Shown: positions 25,287-34,105, counted from the first letter of the stretch. The stretch is 64,000 nt of DNA from Clostridiales bacterium FE2011 (GCA_017569305.1 CP069418.1:806001-870000), one strand, 5' to 3'. The notes: a model not told the origin generated them from the letters alone. A program made the numbers and translations.

Positions 25287-26803
25287 GACTCCGCTCCTTC
25301 CTGCGGGAATGTCACTGTAAATTCAGAGCCCTTCCCCGGATTGCTCTCAACGGTAATGGTGCCGTCATGCATCCTGACCATCTGTTTTACAATGCTCAGG
25401 CCCAGGCCCGTTCCGCCGGTCTCCCGGCCCCTGGCCTTATCCACCCGGTAGAAGCGTTCAAAGATATGCTCCAGGTCTTCTTCCGGAATACCGATACCGT
25501 TATCCTTCACCCGCCAGACGATGTTGCCGTCTTCCTCCCGCAGGGATACGGATATCCGCCCCTCTTCCGGAGTATATTTGATCGCGTTGTCCATCAGGTT
25601 GTAAAGGATCTGGCTCAGTTTGCTCTTGTCTCCGTAGAGGAACAGCTCTTCCTGCACGTCGCCGGTCAGCGTCTGGTTGTTCTTTTCCGCGGCCGGGGTC
25701 AGCTGATGAATGGTCTCCTTGGTCAGCTCGGTCATGTTCACAATGCCGCGCTTCATTTCCTCGCCGTTATCCATACGGGTCAGCACCAGCAGATCCGTCA
25801 CAATGCCGGTCAGGCGGTCAATCTCATGGTTCATATCCTTCATGAAGTCCGCCCGAACCTCTGCAGGCATATCCGGCTCGTAAATCATGGACTCCAGCAG
25901 GATCTTCATGGTTGCCAGAGGCGTTTTCAGTTCGTGGCTGGCATTTGACACAAACTGGTTTCTGGTCTTGTCCAGGCTTTCCAGCTGTGATGCCATGGTG
26001 TTGTAGTTTTCAGCCAGTTCCCTCAGCTCGCCGCTGCCCCGTACCGGCACACGCACGCTCAGGTCGCCTTTTCCCATCTTCCTCATGGTCCGGCTCACGG
26101 CGGTGATCGGGTTTGTCAGCAGGCGGCTCAGCAGCAGCGCAAATGCCAGCGCAGCCACTGCAATCACGGCAAACACACGCAGCAGCTGCATTTCCACCCG
26201 CTCTATGGAATCCACCAGGCTCTGGATCTTGCTCACGAACATTGCGGCGCCGATCCTGCCCTTATAACCGTTCATCTCATAGGTGCTGTATGCCACATAT
26301 TCGGCGGATTCCCCGCTCATGGCTTCCACCACCGATTTCCCCGGGGTATGGATTCCGTAATCCTTGACCGTTTCCCCTCTCAGGACGCGGATCACCTCAT
26401 CCACCTGGGTCCGTTGTCCACACAGGCTCTGGAAGGTGTCATACTGGATTTTTCCGTCATTGTCAATCAGGATCAGGCGGCCGTCCATTGTCTCCGCTTC
26501 TTCCTCCAGCAGGTCATTCAGTTCGTTTGAGGAGACAGACTGAAAAAGAGGAGCCGCCTTCTGGGCAAGCTTCCCGGTCTTTGCAATATCATCGCGTTTG
26601 CGCTGTTCAAACAGATAGTCCTTGACCATGCCGTTCAGGCTTGTCGCGGCCACAAAAAAAGAAAGACCCACAATGAGAAAAAAGGCCAGCAGGATTTTCC
26701 ACCTGATGCTGGCCAAGAATGCGAGTTTAGTCCTGATCCGTGAAATAGTAACCAACTCCCCATTTGGTAAAGATGAATTCAGGCTTTGATGTATCCCGTT
26801 CAA
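25283..26803 (-). CDS. Membrane sensor histidine kinase (HAMP-HisKA-HATPase)
   Basis: About 500 residues. Two transmembrane segments (about 35-55 and 205-227) flank an extracytoplasmic sensor domain of about 150 residues. A HAMP domain follows (about 228-280), then HisKA with the phospho-acceptor in SNASHELKTPLATM (near 290), and HATPase boxes NLMDNAIKYTPEE, VKDNGIGIPEEDLEHIFERFYR and GTGLGLSIVKQMV. The start is uncertain: the listed TTG overlaps the regulator gene by 77 bp and follows GAGGGA; another TTG at 26755 overlaps less. There is no suitable ATG before the first helix. It pairs with the OmpR-type regulator upstream. Confidence 0.93.
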   Translation of the reverse strand: MNGIHQSLNSSLPNGELVTISRIRTKLAFLASIRWKILLAFFLIVGLSFFVAATSLNGMVKDYLFEQRKRDDIAKTGKLAQKAAPLFQSVSSNELNDLLEEEAETMDGRLILIDNDGKIQYDTFQSLCGQRTQVDEVIRVLRGETVKDYGIHTPGKSVVEAMSGESAEYVAYSTYEMNGYKGRIGAAMFVSKIQSLVDSIERVEMQLLRVFAVIAVAALAFALLLSRLLTNPITAVSRTMRKMGKGDLSVRVPVRGSGELRELAENYNTMASQLESLDKTRNQFVSNASHELKTPLATMKILLESMIYEPDMPAEVRADFMKDMNHEIDRLTGIVTDLLVLTRMDNGEEMKRGIVNMTELTKETIHQLTPAAEKNNQTLTGDVQEELFLYGDKSKLSQILYNLMDNAIKYTPEEGRISVSLREEDGNIVWRVKDNGIGIPEEDLEHIFERFYRVDKARGRETGGTGLGLSIVKQMVRMHDGTITVESNPGKGSEFTVTFPQEGAES

Positions 26804-27416
26804 TCTTTTCCCTCAGACGGCGGATATGTACATCCACCGTACGGGCGTCGCCGGCATAATCATATTTCCATACGGTTTCAAGCATCTGTTCTCTGCTGAA
26901 AACAGTGCCCCGGTTCGTTACGAACATCTGCAGCAGATCAAATTCCTTTGCGGTCAGCTTAATGTCCTTGCCGCCGAGGGTCACGCTGCGCTTGATCAGG
27001 TTCACTTCCATATCGTGAACACGGATCACCCGGTGTTCCTGCTGCTGAACACTTCCGGAAACACGACGAAGAATCGTCTTGATGCGCGCCTTCACCTCAA
27101 GGATATTGAAAGGCTTGGTCATATAATCATCCGCGCCGTACTCAAGACCGAGGATCTTATCCATATCCTCGCCCTTTGCGGTCAGCATGATGATCGGGAT
27201 ATCGCTCCGTTCACGAATCCTCTGGCAGACAGCAATACCGTCCAGCTTCGGAAGCATCACGTCCAGAAGGATCAGATCAAAAGAACCCGTCTCAAACTTG
27301 GACAAGGCCTCTTCTCCGTCCATGGCACTGTCTGTCTCGTAACCTTCCTGTTCCAGCGTATATTTCAGGCCCTTCAGGATCAGAGGTTCGTCGTCCACCA
27401 GGAGGATCCTTTTACC
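26727..27416 (-). CDS. OmpR/PhoB-family response regulator
   Basis: 229 residues from a GTG placed 8 bp after AAAGGG; an in-frame GTG four codons upstream is alternative. The receiver domain (about 1-118) has RILLVDDEP, the phospho-Asp in LILLDVMLP and the Lys in YMTKPFN. The C-terminal winged helix (about 130-227) has LTAKEFDLLQMFVTNRGTVFSREQML and DVHIRRLREKIE. It overlaps the kinase gene at its 3' end. A strong promoter precedes it, with a GTTAC/GTAAC inverted pair (18 bp apart) farther upstream that could support autoregulation. Confidence 0.95.
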   Translation of the reverse strand, partial: GKRILLVDDEPLILKGLKYTLEQEGYETDSAMDGEEALSKFETGSFDLILLDVMLPKLDGIAVCQRIRERSDIPIIMLTAKGEDMDKILGLEYGADDYMTKPFNILEVKARIKTILRRVSGSVQQQEHRVIRVHDMEVNLIKRSVTLGGKDIKLTAKEFDLLQMFVTNRGTVFSREQMLETVWKYDYAGDARTVDVHIRRLREKIERDTSKPEFIFTKWGVGYYFTDQD

Positions 27417-27452
27417 CACTGAAAACACCCTTTCGTAACCAATACTGTACGA

Positions 27453-27481
27453 ATTGTATAATACTTATTAGAAAAAATCAA
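27453..27481 (-). promoter_or_regulatory. Promoter of the regulator-kinase-GerMN operon
   Basis: Minus-strand TTGATT (27476-27481) and TACAAT (27453-27458), 17-bp spacing. Confidence 0.8.
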
Positions 27482-27586
27482 GGGTTTGTTACATACCAGT
27501 GCAAAAACTGTAACGAAAAATTACTCTTCATGTATCAGACGGTCACATATCTGCCCGGACAGCCTTCATTTCCGTCTCTTCAATGC

Positions 27587-28852
27587 TTATTCGTAGCTGA
27601 CTTTGCTCTTCTTATTATTGTATCCCATCAGGATAATCAGCGTACGTCCCCGCTGAAGTTCAATCTCATTTCCGTCCTCTCCGTAGAAGACCGTACGGCT
27701 GTCATAGTCCTTCCGTTCCCATACGCCGGCAATATGTTTCCCGCCCATGAAGTAGTCAGCGTTTCCTGTGCCGGTCAGCACCGGATCGGGCCGTGCGCCG
27801 CCTTTCCATTTCATCTTGATTCCCTGCACAATCACATTGCTGAAGGTGATTGTATTCCCGGGAATTCGCTGTTCATAGGCAACCCTTCTGACCATCTGGC
27901 CGTCACTGTTTTTCTCTTCCACATTTTCGGCGCCGATCAGGGCTGTTTCGCGGTAAGGCATATCCACATAATTCTGTACTGCCACGTACCGGATATAGAC
28001 GTTTTCATCCGGATCGTATTCCAGCCGGCTGTCAGAATCGTACTTGCTGCCGAAAGTCACGTAAATAATGGAAGCGGGATCGCCGCCTGCAGGCAGGTCA
28101 TCCGTGAACTTCCAGGTATGGTTAGCCGGAACATGATCCTTAGGCACTACATTGTCCAGTAGGTCCTTCAGCAGGAACACTTCACTGTTTACGTCCTTGA
28201 TTCCCTTCACGCGCCTGACGTATTTTTTCCACGGCTTGTTTTCCCCGGCGTCACCCACATAGATAATCCCGGGATCCTTCTCAGTCCGGTTTTTGGACAT
28301 CGGATTTTTGACACCCAGTTTCCGCCATTCGTCCGGAACGTCTGATTTGGTATAGCCGGAGGTGCAGAAAAACGCGTTCCATTCCTGCCGGATCCTCGGA
28401 TGCGTTGCGCGTGTACTGCGGATATAACCCACATAGTCCGGAATCGTGTCGGAAAAGATCATGCTCATACGGGTCTCGGCACCGCCCTGCCGCTGGCAGG
28501 CTTCATACACCACATCCGCGTAGGAACCATTTACCGGTGCGGGAGCATACAGTCCGCCCTTTACCGTTCCCACGCCGTTGTTGGCGTTGGATATCTGAAC
28601 CATAAAGGGCCGGTATTGTCCGTCAACCGCCGCGCCGGCAAAGGTGTCCGGGCATTTGATACTGCTCAGCTTTCTGCCGGTGGTAGGGCTGATTCCCTGG
28701 GCAATCATTTCCTCCGCAGACGGATTCAGCCCTGCAGGATTGATCGTGATATTCCTGGGCGTCAGGCCGTCGATCTCTTTGGGATCCGCCATAGCAGACG
28801 TCGTCCCCAGGATCAGGAACAGGGCCAGAAATATGCTTGCCAGTTTCTTCAT
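27587..28852 (-). CDS. Secreted DUF3048 (YerB-like) protein, copy 1
   Basis: 421 residues with a cleavable signal peptide (about 1-22, ending AMA) and no lipobox. The DUF3048 N-terminal part spans about 60-200 (RPFMVQISNANNG, YADVVYEACQRQGGAETRMSMIFSD, GYIRSTRATHPRIRQEWNAFF) and the C-terminal part about 220-420 (PANHTWKFTDDLPAGGDPASIIYVTFGS, RKDYDSRTVFYGEDGNEIELQRGRTLIIL). Function is unknown; the related B. subtilis YerB is a lipoprotein. It is a close paralog of the next gene upstream in the same direction, separated by a terminator. Confidence 0.85.
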   Translation of the reverse strand: MKKLASIFLALFLILGTTSAMADPKEIDGLTPRNITINPAGLNPSAEEMIAQGISPTTGRKLSSIKCPDTFAGAAVDGQYRPFMVQISNANNGVGTVKGGLYAPAPVNGSYADVVYEACQRQGGAETRMSMIFSDTIPDYVGYIRSTRATHPRIRQEWNAFFCTSGYTKSDVPDEWRKLGVKNPMSKNRTEKDPGIIYVGDAGENKPWKKYVRRVKGIKDVNSEVFLLKDLLDNVVPKDHVPANHTWKFTDDLPAGGDPASIIYVTFGSKYDSDSRLEYDPDENVYIRYVAVQNYVDMPYRETALIGAENVEEKNSDGQMVRRVAYEQRIPGNTITFSNVIVQGIKMKWKGGARPDPVLTGTGNADYFMGGKHIAGVWERKDYDSRTVFYGEDGNEIELQRGRTLIILMGYNNKKSKVSYE

Positions 28853-28931
28853 GCTTTTACTCCCCCGGCGTCTCCGGAACCCACTGTCATACCGGCTCCG
28901 TGATACCTTTCATCATGTTACTGTATTTTCC

Positions 28932-28965
28932 TTAAGAAAAAGGAACCACTTCGAAAAGTGGTTCC
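28932..28965 (-). terminator. Terminator between the two DUF3048 genes
   Basis: Minus-strand stem GGAACCACTT / AAGTGGTTCC followed by TTTTTCTT. It ends the transcript of the upstream copy, so the downstream copy needs read-through or its own promoter, which I could not find. Confidence 0.85.
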
Positions 28966-28988
28966 CGGAAATCCGGTGGATTCCGGAT

Positions 28989-30248
28989 TTATTCATACTG
29001 TAAGCTTCTGCCCTTGTTGTTGTAGTCCAGCAGAACAATCAGCGTCTTGCCGCGCATCAGTTCAATTTCGTTGCCGTCTTCACCATAGAAAACGGTACGG
29101 CTGTTATAGTCCTTCCGCTGCCATACGCCGGTGTAGTGTTTTCCGCCGATGAAATAGTCAGCGTTGCCGGTGCCGGTCAGTTCAGGATCAGGACGCTCGC
29201 TGCCGCGCCAGTTCATGGTGATTCCCTGCACGATAACATTGGTAAAGGTGACCAGATCGCCGTATACACGGTCATCCGGCTCAACCATAACCACTCTGGA
29301 ACCGTTCACGTTCTTGGAGCTCAGTTTCGGGTTCACCAGGTTCTGGACACGATAGGCGAAGTCATCCTGGCCATTCATGGGCACGTAACGGATGTATTCG
29401 TTGTTTTCTTCGTCGTACTCCAGACGGCTGTCAGTCTTGGTTCCGCCGCCGAAGGTGATATAGACGATTTCACCGGAATCGCCGCCCGCAGGGACTTCAT
29501 CCGTGAACTTAAAGGTGTGGTTGGCCGGAACATGATCCTTGGGGATAACGTTCTGCACAATGTTTGCCAGCTGGTACACATGGTCGTTGGCGTCGTAAAT
29601 GTTGGTGCAGTGGTACATGTACTTTGCCCAGACTTTCGGGTAGTTCTGCACATACACAAGGCCGGGATTGTCAGGCGTGGCGCTCTGGGGATTCATCACG
29701 CCGAAATTCTTCCATTCCTGCGGAACGTCAGCGGAAGAATAACCGGAGGTCACGAAAGCGCAGTCCCACTCCTGGCGGATTCTGGGATGCGTGGAACGCG
29801 TGCTCCGTACAAAGCCAACATAATCCGGAACGGTATCAGAGAACAGCATGCTGAAACGGGTCAGGGTGCCGCCGTTGGAGGAATTCGCCTGACAGGCTTC
29901 GTACACAACGTCCGCATACTGTGCATTGATCGGCGCAGTAGTCGGCCGGCCCTTGGAGTCCGCATTCACGCCGCCGCCGGCATTGGAAATCTGGACCAGG
30001 ATCGGCTGATAAACACCGGTCACAGCTGTTCCGACAAATCCATCGGGATACTCAATGGCGTCCAGTTTTCTGCCCGTGGTGGGGCTGATCATCTGGGCAA
30101 TCATTTCATCGGCAGAGGGATTCAGGCCCGCTTCATTAATCTTAATATTCCTTTTGGCAAGACCGTCTACACTGATCGGATCTGCAGAAGCTGCAGACAT
30201 GCTGAGAATCAGTGCGATGGCCATTACCAGACTCAGCAATTTCTTCAT
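28989..30248 (-). CDS. Secreted DUF3048 (YerB-like) protein, copy 2
   Basis: 419 residues from the ATG 11 bp after GGAGG; the frame extends 17 codons upstream but without a ribosome binding site. Signal peptide about 1-22 (SAASA), no lipobox. Same two-part DUF3048 layout as copy 1: GLNPSADEMIAQMISPTTGRKL, YADVVYEACQAN, FVRSTRSTHPRIRQEWDCAFV, NHTFKFTDEVPAGGDSGEIVY and RKDYNSRTVFYGEDGNEIELMRGKTLIVLLDY. Much of the sequence is shared with copy 1, indicating tandem duplication and divergence. It is driven by a near-consensus promoter. Confidence 0.87.
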   Translation of the reverse strand: MKKLLSLVMAIALILSMSAASADPISVDGLAKRNIKINEAGLNPSADEMIAQMISPTTGRKLDAIEYPDGFVGTAVTGVYQPILVQISNAGGGVNADSKGRPTTAPINAQYADVVYEACQANSSNGGTLTRFSMLFSDTVPDYVGFVRSTRSTHPRIRQEWDCAFVTSGYSSADVPQEWKNFGVMNPQSATPDNPGLVYVQNYPKVWAKYMYHCTNIYDANDHVYQLANIVQNVIPKDHVPANHTFKFTDEVPAGGDSGEIVYITFGGGTKTDSRLEYDEENNEYIRYVPMNGQDDFAYRVQNLVNPKLSSKNVNGSRVVMVEPDDRVYGDLVTFTNVIVQGITMNWRGSERPDPELTGTGNADYFIGGKHYTGVWQRKDYNSRTVFYGEDGNEIELMRGKTLIVLLDYNNKGRSLQYE

Positions 30249-30289
30249 GAGAATTTGCACCTCCAAAAGTATACTTGAAAACGGTTTGC

Positions 30290-30318
30290 ATTTTACCACA
30301 GAGCCCTGTTTTTGTCAA
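30290..30318 (-). promoter_or_regulatory. Promoter of DUF3048 copy 2
   Basis: Minus-strand TTGACA (30313-30318) and TAAAAT (30290-30295), 17-bp spacing. Confidence 0.85.
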
Positions 30319-30429
30319 ACATTTGTAACAATTTGATAATCATTTTTTCAGGTGCTCAGGGCTCCCCTTTGGGGAGGAAAGATCAGGGATTTCTTACAGT
30401 CGCGGCTCCTGGCAATCCCATGGTCGGAT

Positions 30430-30462
30430 AAAAAAGGAAGCAGCCGGGGCTGCCTCCTTTTC
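30430..30462 (-). terminator. Terminator of the sodium symporter gene
   Basis: Minus-strand stem AAAGGAGGCAGCC / GCTGCTTCCTTT (one G-T pair) followed by TTTATCC, 26 bp after the symporter stop. The 30319-30429 stretch upstream of DUF3048 copy 2 holds only a short CTCCCC/GGGGAG hairpin. Confidence 0.85.
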
Positions 30463-30487
30463 ATAAACTTTGCAGACTGCTTTCGTT

Positions 30488-32092
30488 TCAGCCTTCCGCT
30501 TCGGTTTCAATGGAGTCTTTGGCGGTAACAATAACCTTCCGCTCGTAGCAGGAGAAGATACGATCCACCGTATCCTTGTCCGGCGCTTTGGAGATCAGGC
30601 TGATCAGCGGAACGATGATCAGGCCGGCGATCATGCAGAAGGCGCCCGCGTTGATCGGGGACTGCAGGAAACCGAGGCTGATATTCAGCACCTTCAGGTT
30701 GGCCAGCATGTCAATGATCATAAACACGGAGGAGAAGAGCATGGCAGCCCAGCAGCCGGTCTTTGTGGTCCGCTTCCAGTACAGGCCGTAGAGGAAGGGA
30801 GCGAGGAACGCACCGGCCATGGCGCCCCAGCTGACGCCCATTGCCTGGGCAATAAAGGCAACGCTGGAATTCGCCTGGACAATCGCCAGCGCGGCGGAAA
30901 TGATGATGAAGACCACGATCAGCACCCGCATGATCAGCAGCTGCTTTTTCTCATCCATATCCTTAATCACACGGCCCTTGAGCAGGTCCAGGGTTACCGT
31001 GGAAGAAGAAGTCAGCACCAGGGAAGACAGCGTGGACATGGATGCGGAGAGCACCAGGATGATCACAATCGCGATCAGGAAGGGAGACAGGGTCTGCAGC
31101 ATCGTCGGGATCACGTTGTCAAATCCGCCTGCCGGATTGCCGCCTTCCGCGGCGCCGAGTTCAGCGGCAAACAGACGGCCGAAACCGCCCAGGAAGTAGC
31201 AGCCGCCCGCAACCACCATAGCGAAGAGAGTGGAGATAATGGTTCCCTTGTGAATGGAGCCTTCGCTCTTGATGGCATAGAACTTGCCAACCATCTGGGG
31301 AAGTCCCCAGGTGCCCAGGGAAGTCAGCAGCACAACGCCCAGCAGGCTCAGCGGATCCGGTCCGAAGAAGGAGTTGAAGATACCGGGAACCGTGCCGTTC
31401 GCGAAACCCGCGCTGGTATCCTTTGCCGCGGACAGGCCTTCCAGGGAAGCCATGAAGCCGCCCTTGCTGCCCAGCACAGCCCCGATGACCGCCACAATAC
31501 CCACCAGCATGATGATGCCCTGGATAAAGTCGTTCACTGCCGTTGCCATATAGCCGCCGACAATCACGTAGATGGCAGTCAGCACCGCCATAACGATCAC
31601 GCAGACGGAATAGTCAATATTGAAGGCCATCCGGAACAGACGGCTCAGTCCGTTGTACAGGGACGCAGTATAGGGAATCATGAAGATAAAGATAATGATG
31701 GAAGCAGCAATCTTCAGGGAAGTCGCGTCGAACCGCTTCTCGAAGAAGTCAGGCATTGTGGCACTGGACAGATGCTGCGTCATAATCCGGGTACGCCGTC
31801 CGAGGATCACCCAGGCCATCAGAGAACCGATCAGGGCGTTGCCGATACCCACCCAGGTGGCGGCAATACCAAACTTCCAGCCGAACTGTCCGGCATAGCC
31901 GACAAAAATAACAGCGGAGAAATAGGAAGTGCCGTAAGCGAATGCGGTCAGCCAGGGGCCTACGCTCCGTCCGCCGAGCACAAAGCCGTTCACGTCGGTG
32001 GAATGCTTCCTGCAGTAGAAACCGACATAGACCATGACGCCGAAGAAAACCAACAGCATACCGAGTTTGAGTGCCAGATCACCAAATGCCAT
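30488..32092 (-). CDS. Sodium:solute symporter family (SSS) transporter
   Basis: 534 residues, about 13 hydrophobic helices, with the SSS/PutP layout: FVLGGRSVGPWLTAFAYG in the first helices, GYAGQFGWKFGIAATW, and VLSASMSTLSSLVLTSSS near residue 350, a region equivalent to the sodium-site helix. It should import a solute, probably an amino acid, with Na+. The leader is a T-box, so synthesis responds to the charging state of one tRNA, which supports amino-acid transport. The RnfABCDGE complex nearby could supply the Na+ gradient. Substrate cannot be read from the protein alone. Confidence 0.9.
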   Translation of the reverse strand: MAFGDLALKLGMLLVFFGVMVYVGFYCRKHSTDVNGFVLGGRSVGPWLTAFAYGTSYFSAVIFVGYAGQFGWKFGIAATWVGIGNALIGSLMAWVILGRRTRIMTQHLSSATMPDFFEKRFDATSLKIAASIIIFIFMIPYTASLYNGLSRLFRMAFNIDYSVCVIVMAVLTAIYVIVGGYMATAVNDFIQGIIMLVGIVAVIGAVLGSKGGFMASLEGLSAAKDTSAGFANGTVPGIFNSFFGPDPLSLLGVVLLTSLGTWGLPQMVGKFYAIKSEGSIHKGTIISTLFAMVVAGGCYFLGGFGRLFAAELGAAEGGNPAGGFDNVIPTMLQTLSPFLIAIVIILVLSASMSTLSSLVLTSSSTVTLDLLKGRVIKDMDEKKQLLIMRVLIVVFIIISAALAIVQANSSVAFIAQAMGVSWGAMAGAFLAPFLYGLYWKRTTKTGCWAAMLFSSVFMIIDMLANLKVLNISLGFLQSPINAGAFCMIAGLIIVPLISLISKAPDKDTVDRIFSCYERKVIVTAKDSIETEAEG

Positions 32093-32123
32093 ACTACTCC
32101 TTCTTTCTGCGGCGCCGCTTCAT

Positions 32124-32388
32124 GAAAAAAGCCCCTGTGTCCCTTCGGACACAGAGGGCGAATTAACTCCGCGGTACCACCTCGTATTTGCCGCCCCGTT
32201 CAGGGCCGGCCTCCGGATACTTTCATATCCTTTGCGCTGTATCGGGCGCCCCCGGCTTTCCTACTACCCTTGCAGGATTCAGATCACAGCTCCGGAGAGT
32301 ATTTCGGATAAACAGCTCCGGCTGCCTCGCACCTCCCGGCAGCTCTCTGTGCGGATTATCTGTACCCTACTGGATCTCCATCATTGCA
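32124..32388 (-). promoter_or_regulatory. T-box riboswitch leader of the SSS symporter
   Basis: Minus-strand leader with the T-box core GAGGTGGTACCGCGG (complement at 32169-32183). Stem I (about 32287-32375) has an AGTA loop-E half, a distal GGTGCGAG loop and GAAATACTC on the 3' side. A terminator (GCCCTCTGTGTCC / GGACACAGGGGC plus TTTTTT, complement at 32125-32159) ends 32 bp before the gene. The UGGU bulge predicts a tRNA with A at discriminator position 73. The specifier triplet is ambiguous among AAT, ATA and TAC (32299-32303). Asn tRNA normally has G73, so TAC (Tyr) or ATA (Ile) fits better. Confidence 0.88.
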
Positions 32389-32393
32389 CCGCA

Positions 32394-32422
32394 ATCGTAT
32401 TACGAAAGCAGACCCCCGTCAA
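32394..32422 (-). promoter_or_regulatory. Promoter of the T-box transcript
   Basis: Minus-strand TTGACG (32417-32422) and TACGAT (32394-32399), 17-bp spacing, just downstream of the thiN stop. Confidence 0.75.
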
Positions 32423-32455
32423 GGGGAGAATCCTGAAAGAACAAGAAACAAACAA

Positions 32456-33085
32456 TCACTTCTGCCCGAATACCTTCACCAGCAGGAGACGGCCTTCCCG
32501 GACAGATACACGGGCCGTTTCTCCCGGGAGCACCTCATTGCTGATGCCGTACTGATACTCGCTGGTGATTTCTCCGTCTGTCAGCGGATACTTTGCTCCC
32601 CGGATCGTGATTCCTTTCGCGGTTCCGCTGATATTCAGCAGGGAGAACCAGGAACAGTCTTCTTTCACTTCCTCCGTTTCCCGGGAGATGATGCTCATTT
32701 CGGAATAATCATCCAGGATACAGGCCGGAATGCCCAGGGAATCCAGGTAAAGCAGCAGCGAGATGTTGCCGAAGGTGTGGTCGAATCTTTCACCGGTCAC
32801 ACCGATCAGCAGGAAATCCTGGAAGCCTCGCCTGACGGCTTCCTTCACCGCGTAGACTGTATCCGTATCATCCTTCTCACAGGGCAGGACAATGGTTTCC
32901 GTATCCGTTTCCGGCTGCTCATGGGAATCAAAATCCCCTACGATCAGGTTCGGTTCCCGGCCGAGCTCCTGAACATGTTTCAGTCCGCCGTCACAGTATA
33001 CAAACCAGTCATCCCCGCGCAGGCTTTCCCGGATACGCTGATATTCACGAATCCCTGCCCCGCCCACAATCACACATCTCTGCAC
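32456..33085 (-). CDS. thiN: Thiamine pyrophosphokinase
   Basis: 209 residues, the usual length. It transfers pyrophosphate from ATP to thiamine to make thiamine diphosphate in the cytoplasm. Family motifs are CDGGLKHV, LIVGDFDSHEQPE (near residue 47), CEKDDTDTVYAVKEA (near 69) and the catalytic GVTGERFDHTFGN (near 95). It is transcribed divergently from the TPP-riboswitch/ThiT unit, so uptake and activation of thiamine are side by side. It has no riboswitch of its own, and no clear promoter was found. The 33086-33281 stretch has no gene. Confidence 0.95.
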   Translation of the reverse strand: MQRCVIVGGAGIREYQRIRESLRGDDWFVYCDGGLKHVQELGREPNLIVGDFDSHEQPETDTETIVLPCEKDDTDTVYAVKEAVRRGFQDFLLIGVTGERFDHTFGNISLLLYLDSLGIPACILDDYSEMSIISRETEEVKEDCSWFSLLNISGTAKGITIRGAKYPLTDGEITSEYQYGISNEVLPGETARVSVREGRLLLVKVFGQK

Positions 33086-33281
33086 TGTTCAGGTCTCCCT
33101 TTCCTGTATGCCGGAATACCGGCATTTCCCATTCATTCCACAGACTCCGGCACCTGATCCTTCCGGAGCATATACCTGTTATTCCCCGGTTCCCCGGGAA
33201 TCTCCTTCCCCAAAGGACAATCTCTTCCGGATTCTGTTTGTCTGTTTCTTGCTTTCAGGCGGCAAAAACGGCTTCAATCTG

Positions 33282-33309
33282 TTGACAAACAAGGCCCCGG
33301 TGATATAAT
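33282..33309 (+). promoter_or_regulatory. Promoter of the TPP riboswitch/thiT unit
   Basis: TTGACA (33282-33287) and TATAAT (33304-33309), both perfect, 16-bp spacing. Confidence 0.9.
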
Positions 33310-33328
33310 GTCGCTGTTCCGATGCGAA

Positions 33329-33418
33329 CATGCACGCTGGGGGGGCCGGTTTCCGGCTGAGAGGGCATTGCCCGACCCTTGGAACCTGTGTAGGTAATCC
33401 TACCGTAGGGAAGCGGTC
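33329..33418 (+). promoter_or_regulatory. TPP riboswitch (THI element)
   Basis: Contains the conserved THI-box blocks CTGAGAGGG, CCGACCCTTGGAACCTG and TACCGTAGGGAAGCG in order, beginning about 20 nt after the -10 box. It should bind thiamine diphosphate and shut off thiT through the terminator that follows. Confidence 0.95.
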
Positions 33419-33438
33419 ATGCAAAACATAACCGTTTC

Positions 33439-33467
33439 CCGCATGTCTTCAGGCATGTGGGTTTTCT
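33439..33467 (+). terminator. Riboswitch-controlled terminator before thiT
   Basis: CCCGCATG / CATGTGGG stem (one G-U pair) followed by TTTTCTT, between the aptamer and the thiT ribosome binding site. Confidence 0.75.
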
Positions 33468-33499
33468 TATGTCCGCCGGATCAGAAAAGGAGGAAGACC

Positions 33500-34084
33500 A
33501 TGAATAAAAACCTGACCCGCAAACTGACCGAAAGCGCCATTATGATCGCGCTGGGAACCGTACTGAGCCTTCTGAAGATTGACCTGCCCTTCGGCGGCGG
33601 CGTTACCATCGCCAGCATGCTGCCCGTTGTACTGATCAGCCATCGCTGGGGCTGGAAGTGGGGCGTTCCCACCGCTTTTGTTTACAGTGCAATCCAGCTC
33701 CTGCTCGGCCTGGACAACGTCGGATATGCTGCCAACTTTATTATGGCCGTCGGCGTTATCCTGCTGGACTATATCATTGCCTACACCGCCATCGGCTTTT
33801 CCGGCCTCTTCGACACCGTTCTTGGCAAGACCCGCAAGAGCCTGGCCGTTGGCATCGTTGTTACCTTCGTGCTTCGGTTCATCTGCCACCTGATCAGCGG
33901 CGCCTGGATCTGGGGTGTGTGGATGCCGGAATCCTTCATGAACATGACCATGACCAATCCCTGGATTTATTCCTTCCTGTATAACGGCTGGTATATGCTG
34001 GCAGAGCTTGTGGTAACCATGGTCATCGCCATGCTGATCTATCAGCCCCTGGCCAGGTTTATTCGTCGGGAAGACATCCGCTGA
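33500..34084 (+). CDS. thiT: ECF thiamine transporter S component ThiT
   Basis: 194 residues from the ATG 7 bp after AAAGGAGG; the frame is open upstream but that part is riboswitch. Six hydrophobic helices with ThiT marks: LPFGGGVTIASMLPVVLISHRWGWKWG (near residue 30-55, including the aromatic thiamine-site residues), FVYSAIQLLLGLDN, and RFICHLISGAWIWGVWMP near 130. It binds thiamine at the membrane and works with a shared EcfAA'T module not in this window. TPP riboswitch control confirms the substrate. Confidence 0.96.
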   Translation: MNKNLTRKLTESAIMIALGTVLSLLKIDLPFGGGVTIASMLPVVLISHRWGWKWGVPTAFVYSAIQLLLGLDNVGYAANFIMAVGVILLDYIIAYTAIGFSGLFDTVLGKTRKSLAVGIVVTFVLRFICHLISGAWIWGVWMPESFMNMTMTNPWIYSFLYNGWYMLAELVVTMVIAMLIYQPLARFIRREDIR

Positions 34085-34105
34085 AAATATCTGATATTTC
34101 CTTAT

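Noticed and set aside
30470..32125. Plus-strand 551-codon open frame opposite the symporter
   Set aside because: His/Gly/Gln/Asp-rich composition typical of an antisense shadow; the opposite strand encodes a clear SSS transporter with a T-box.
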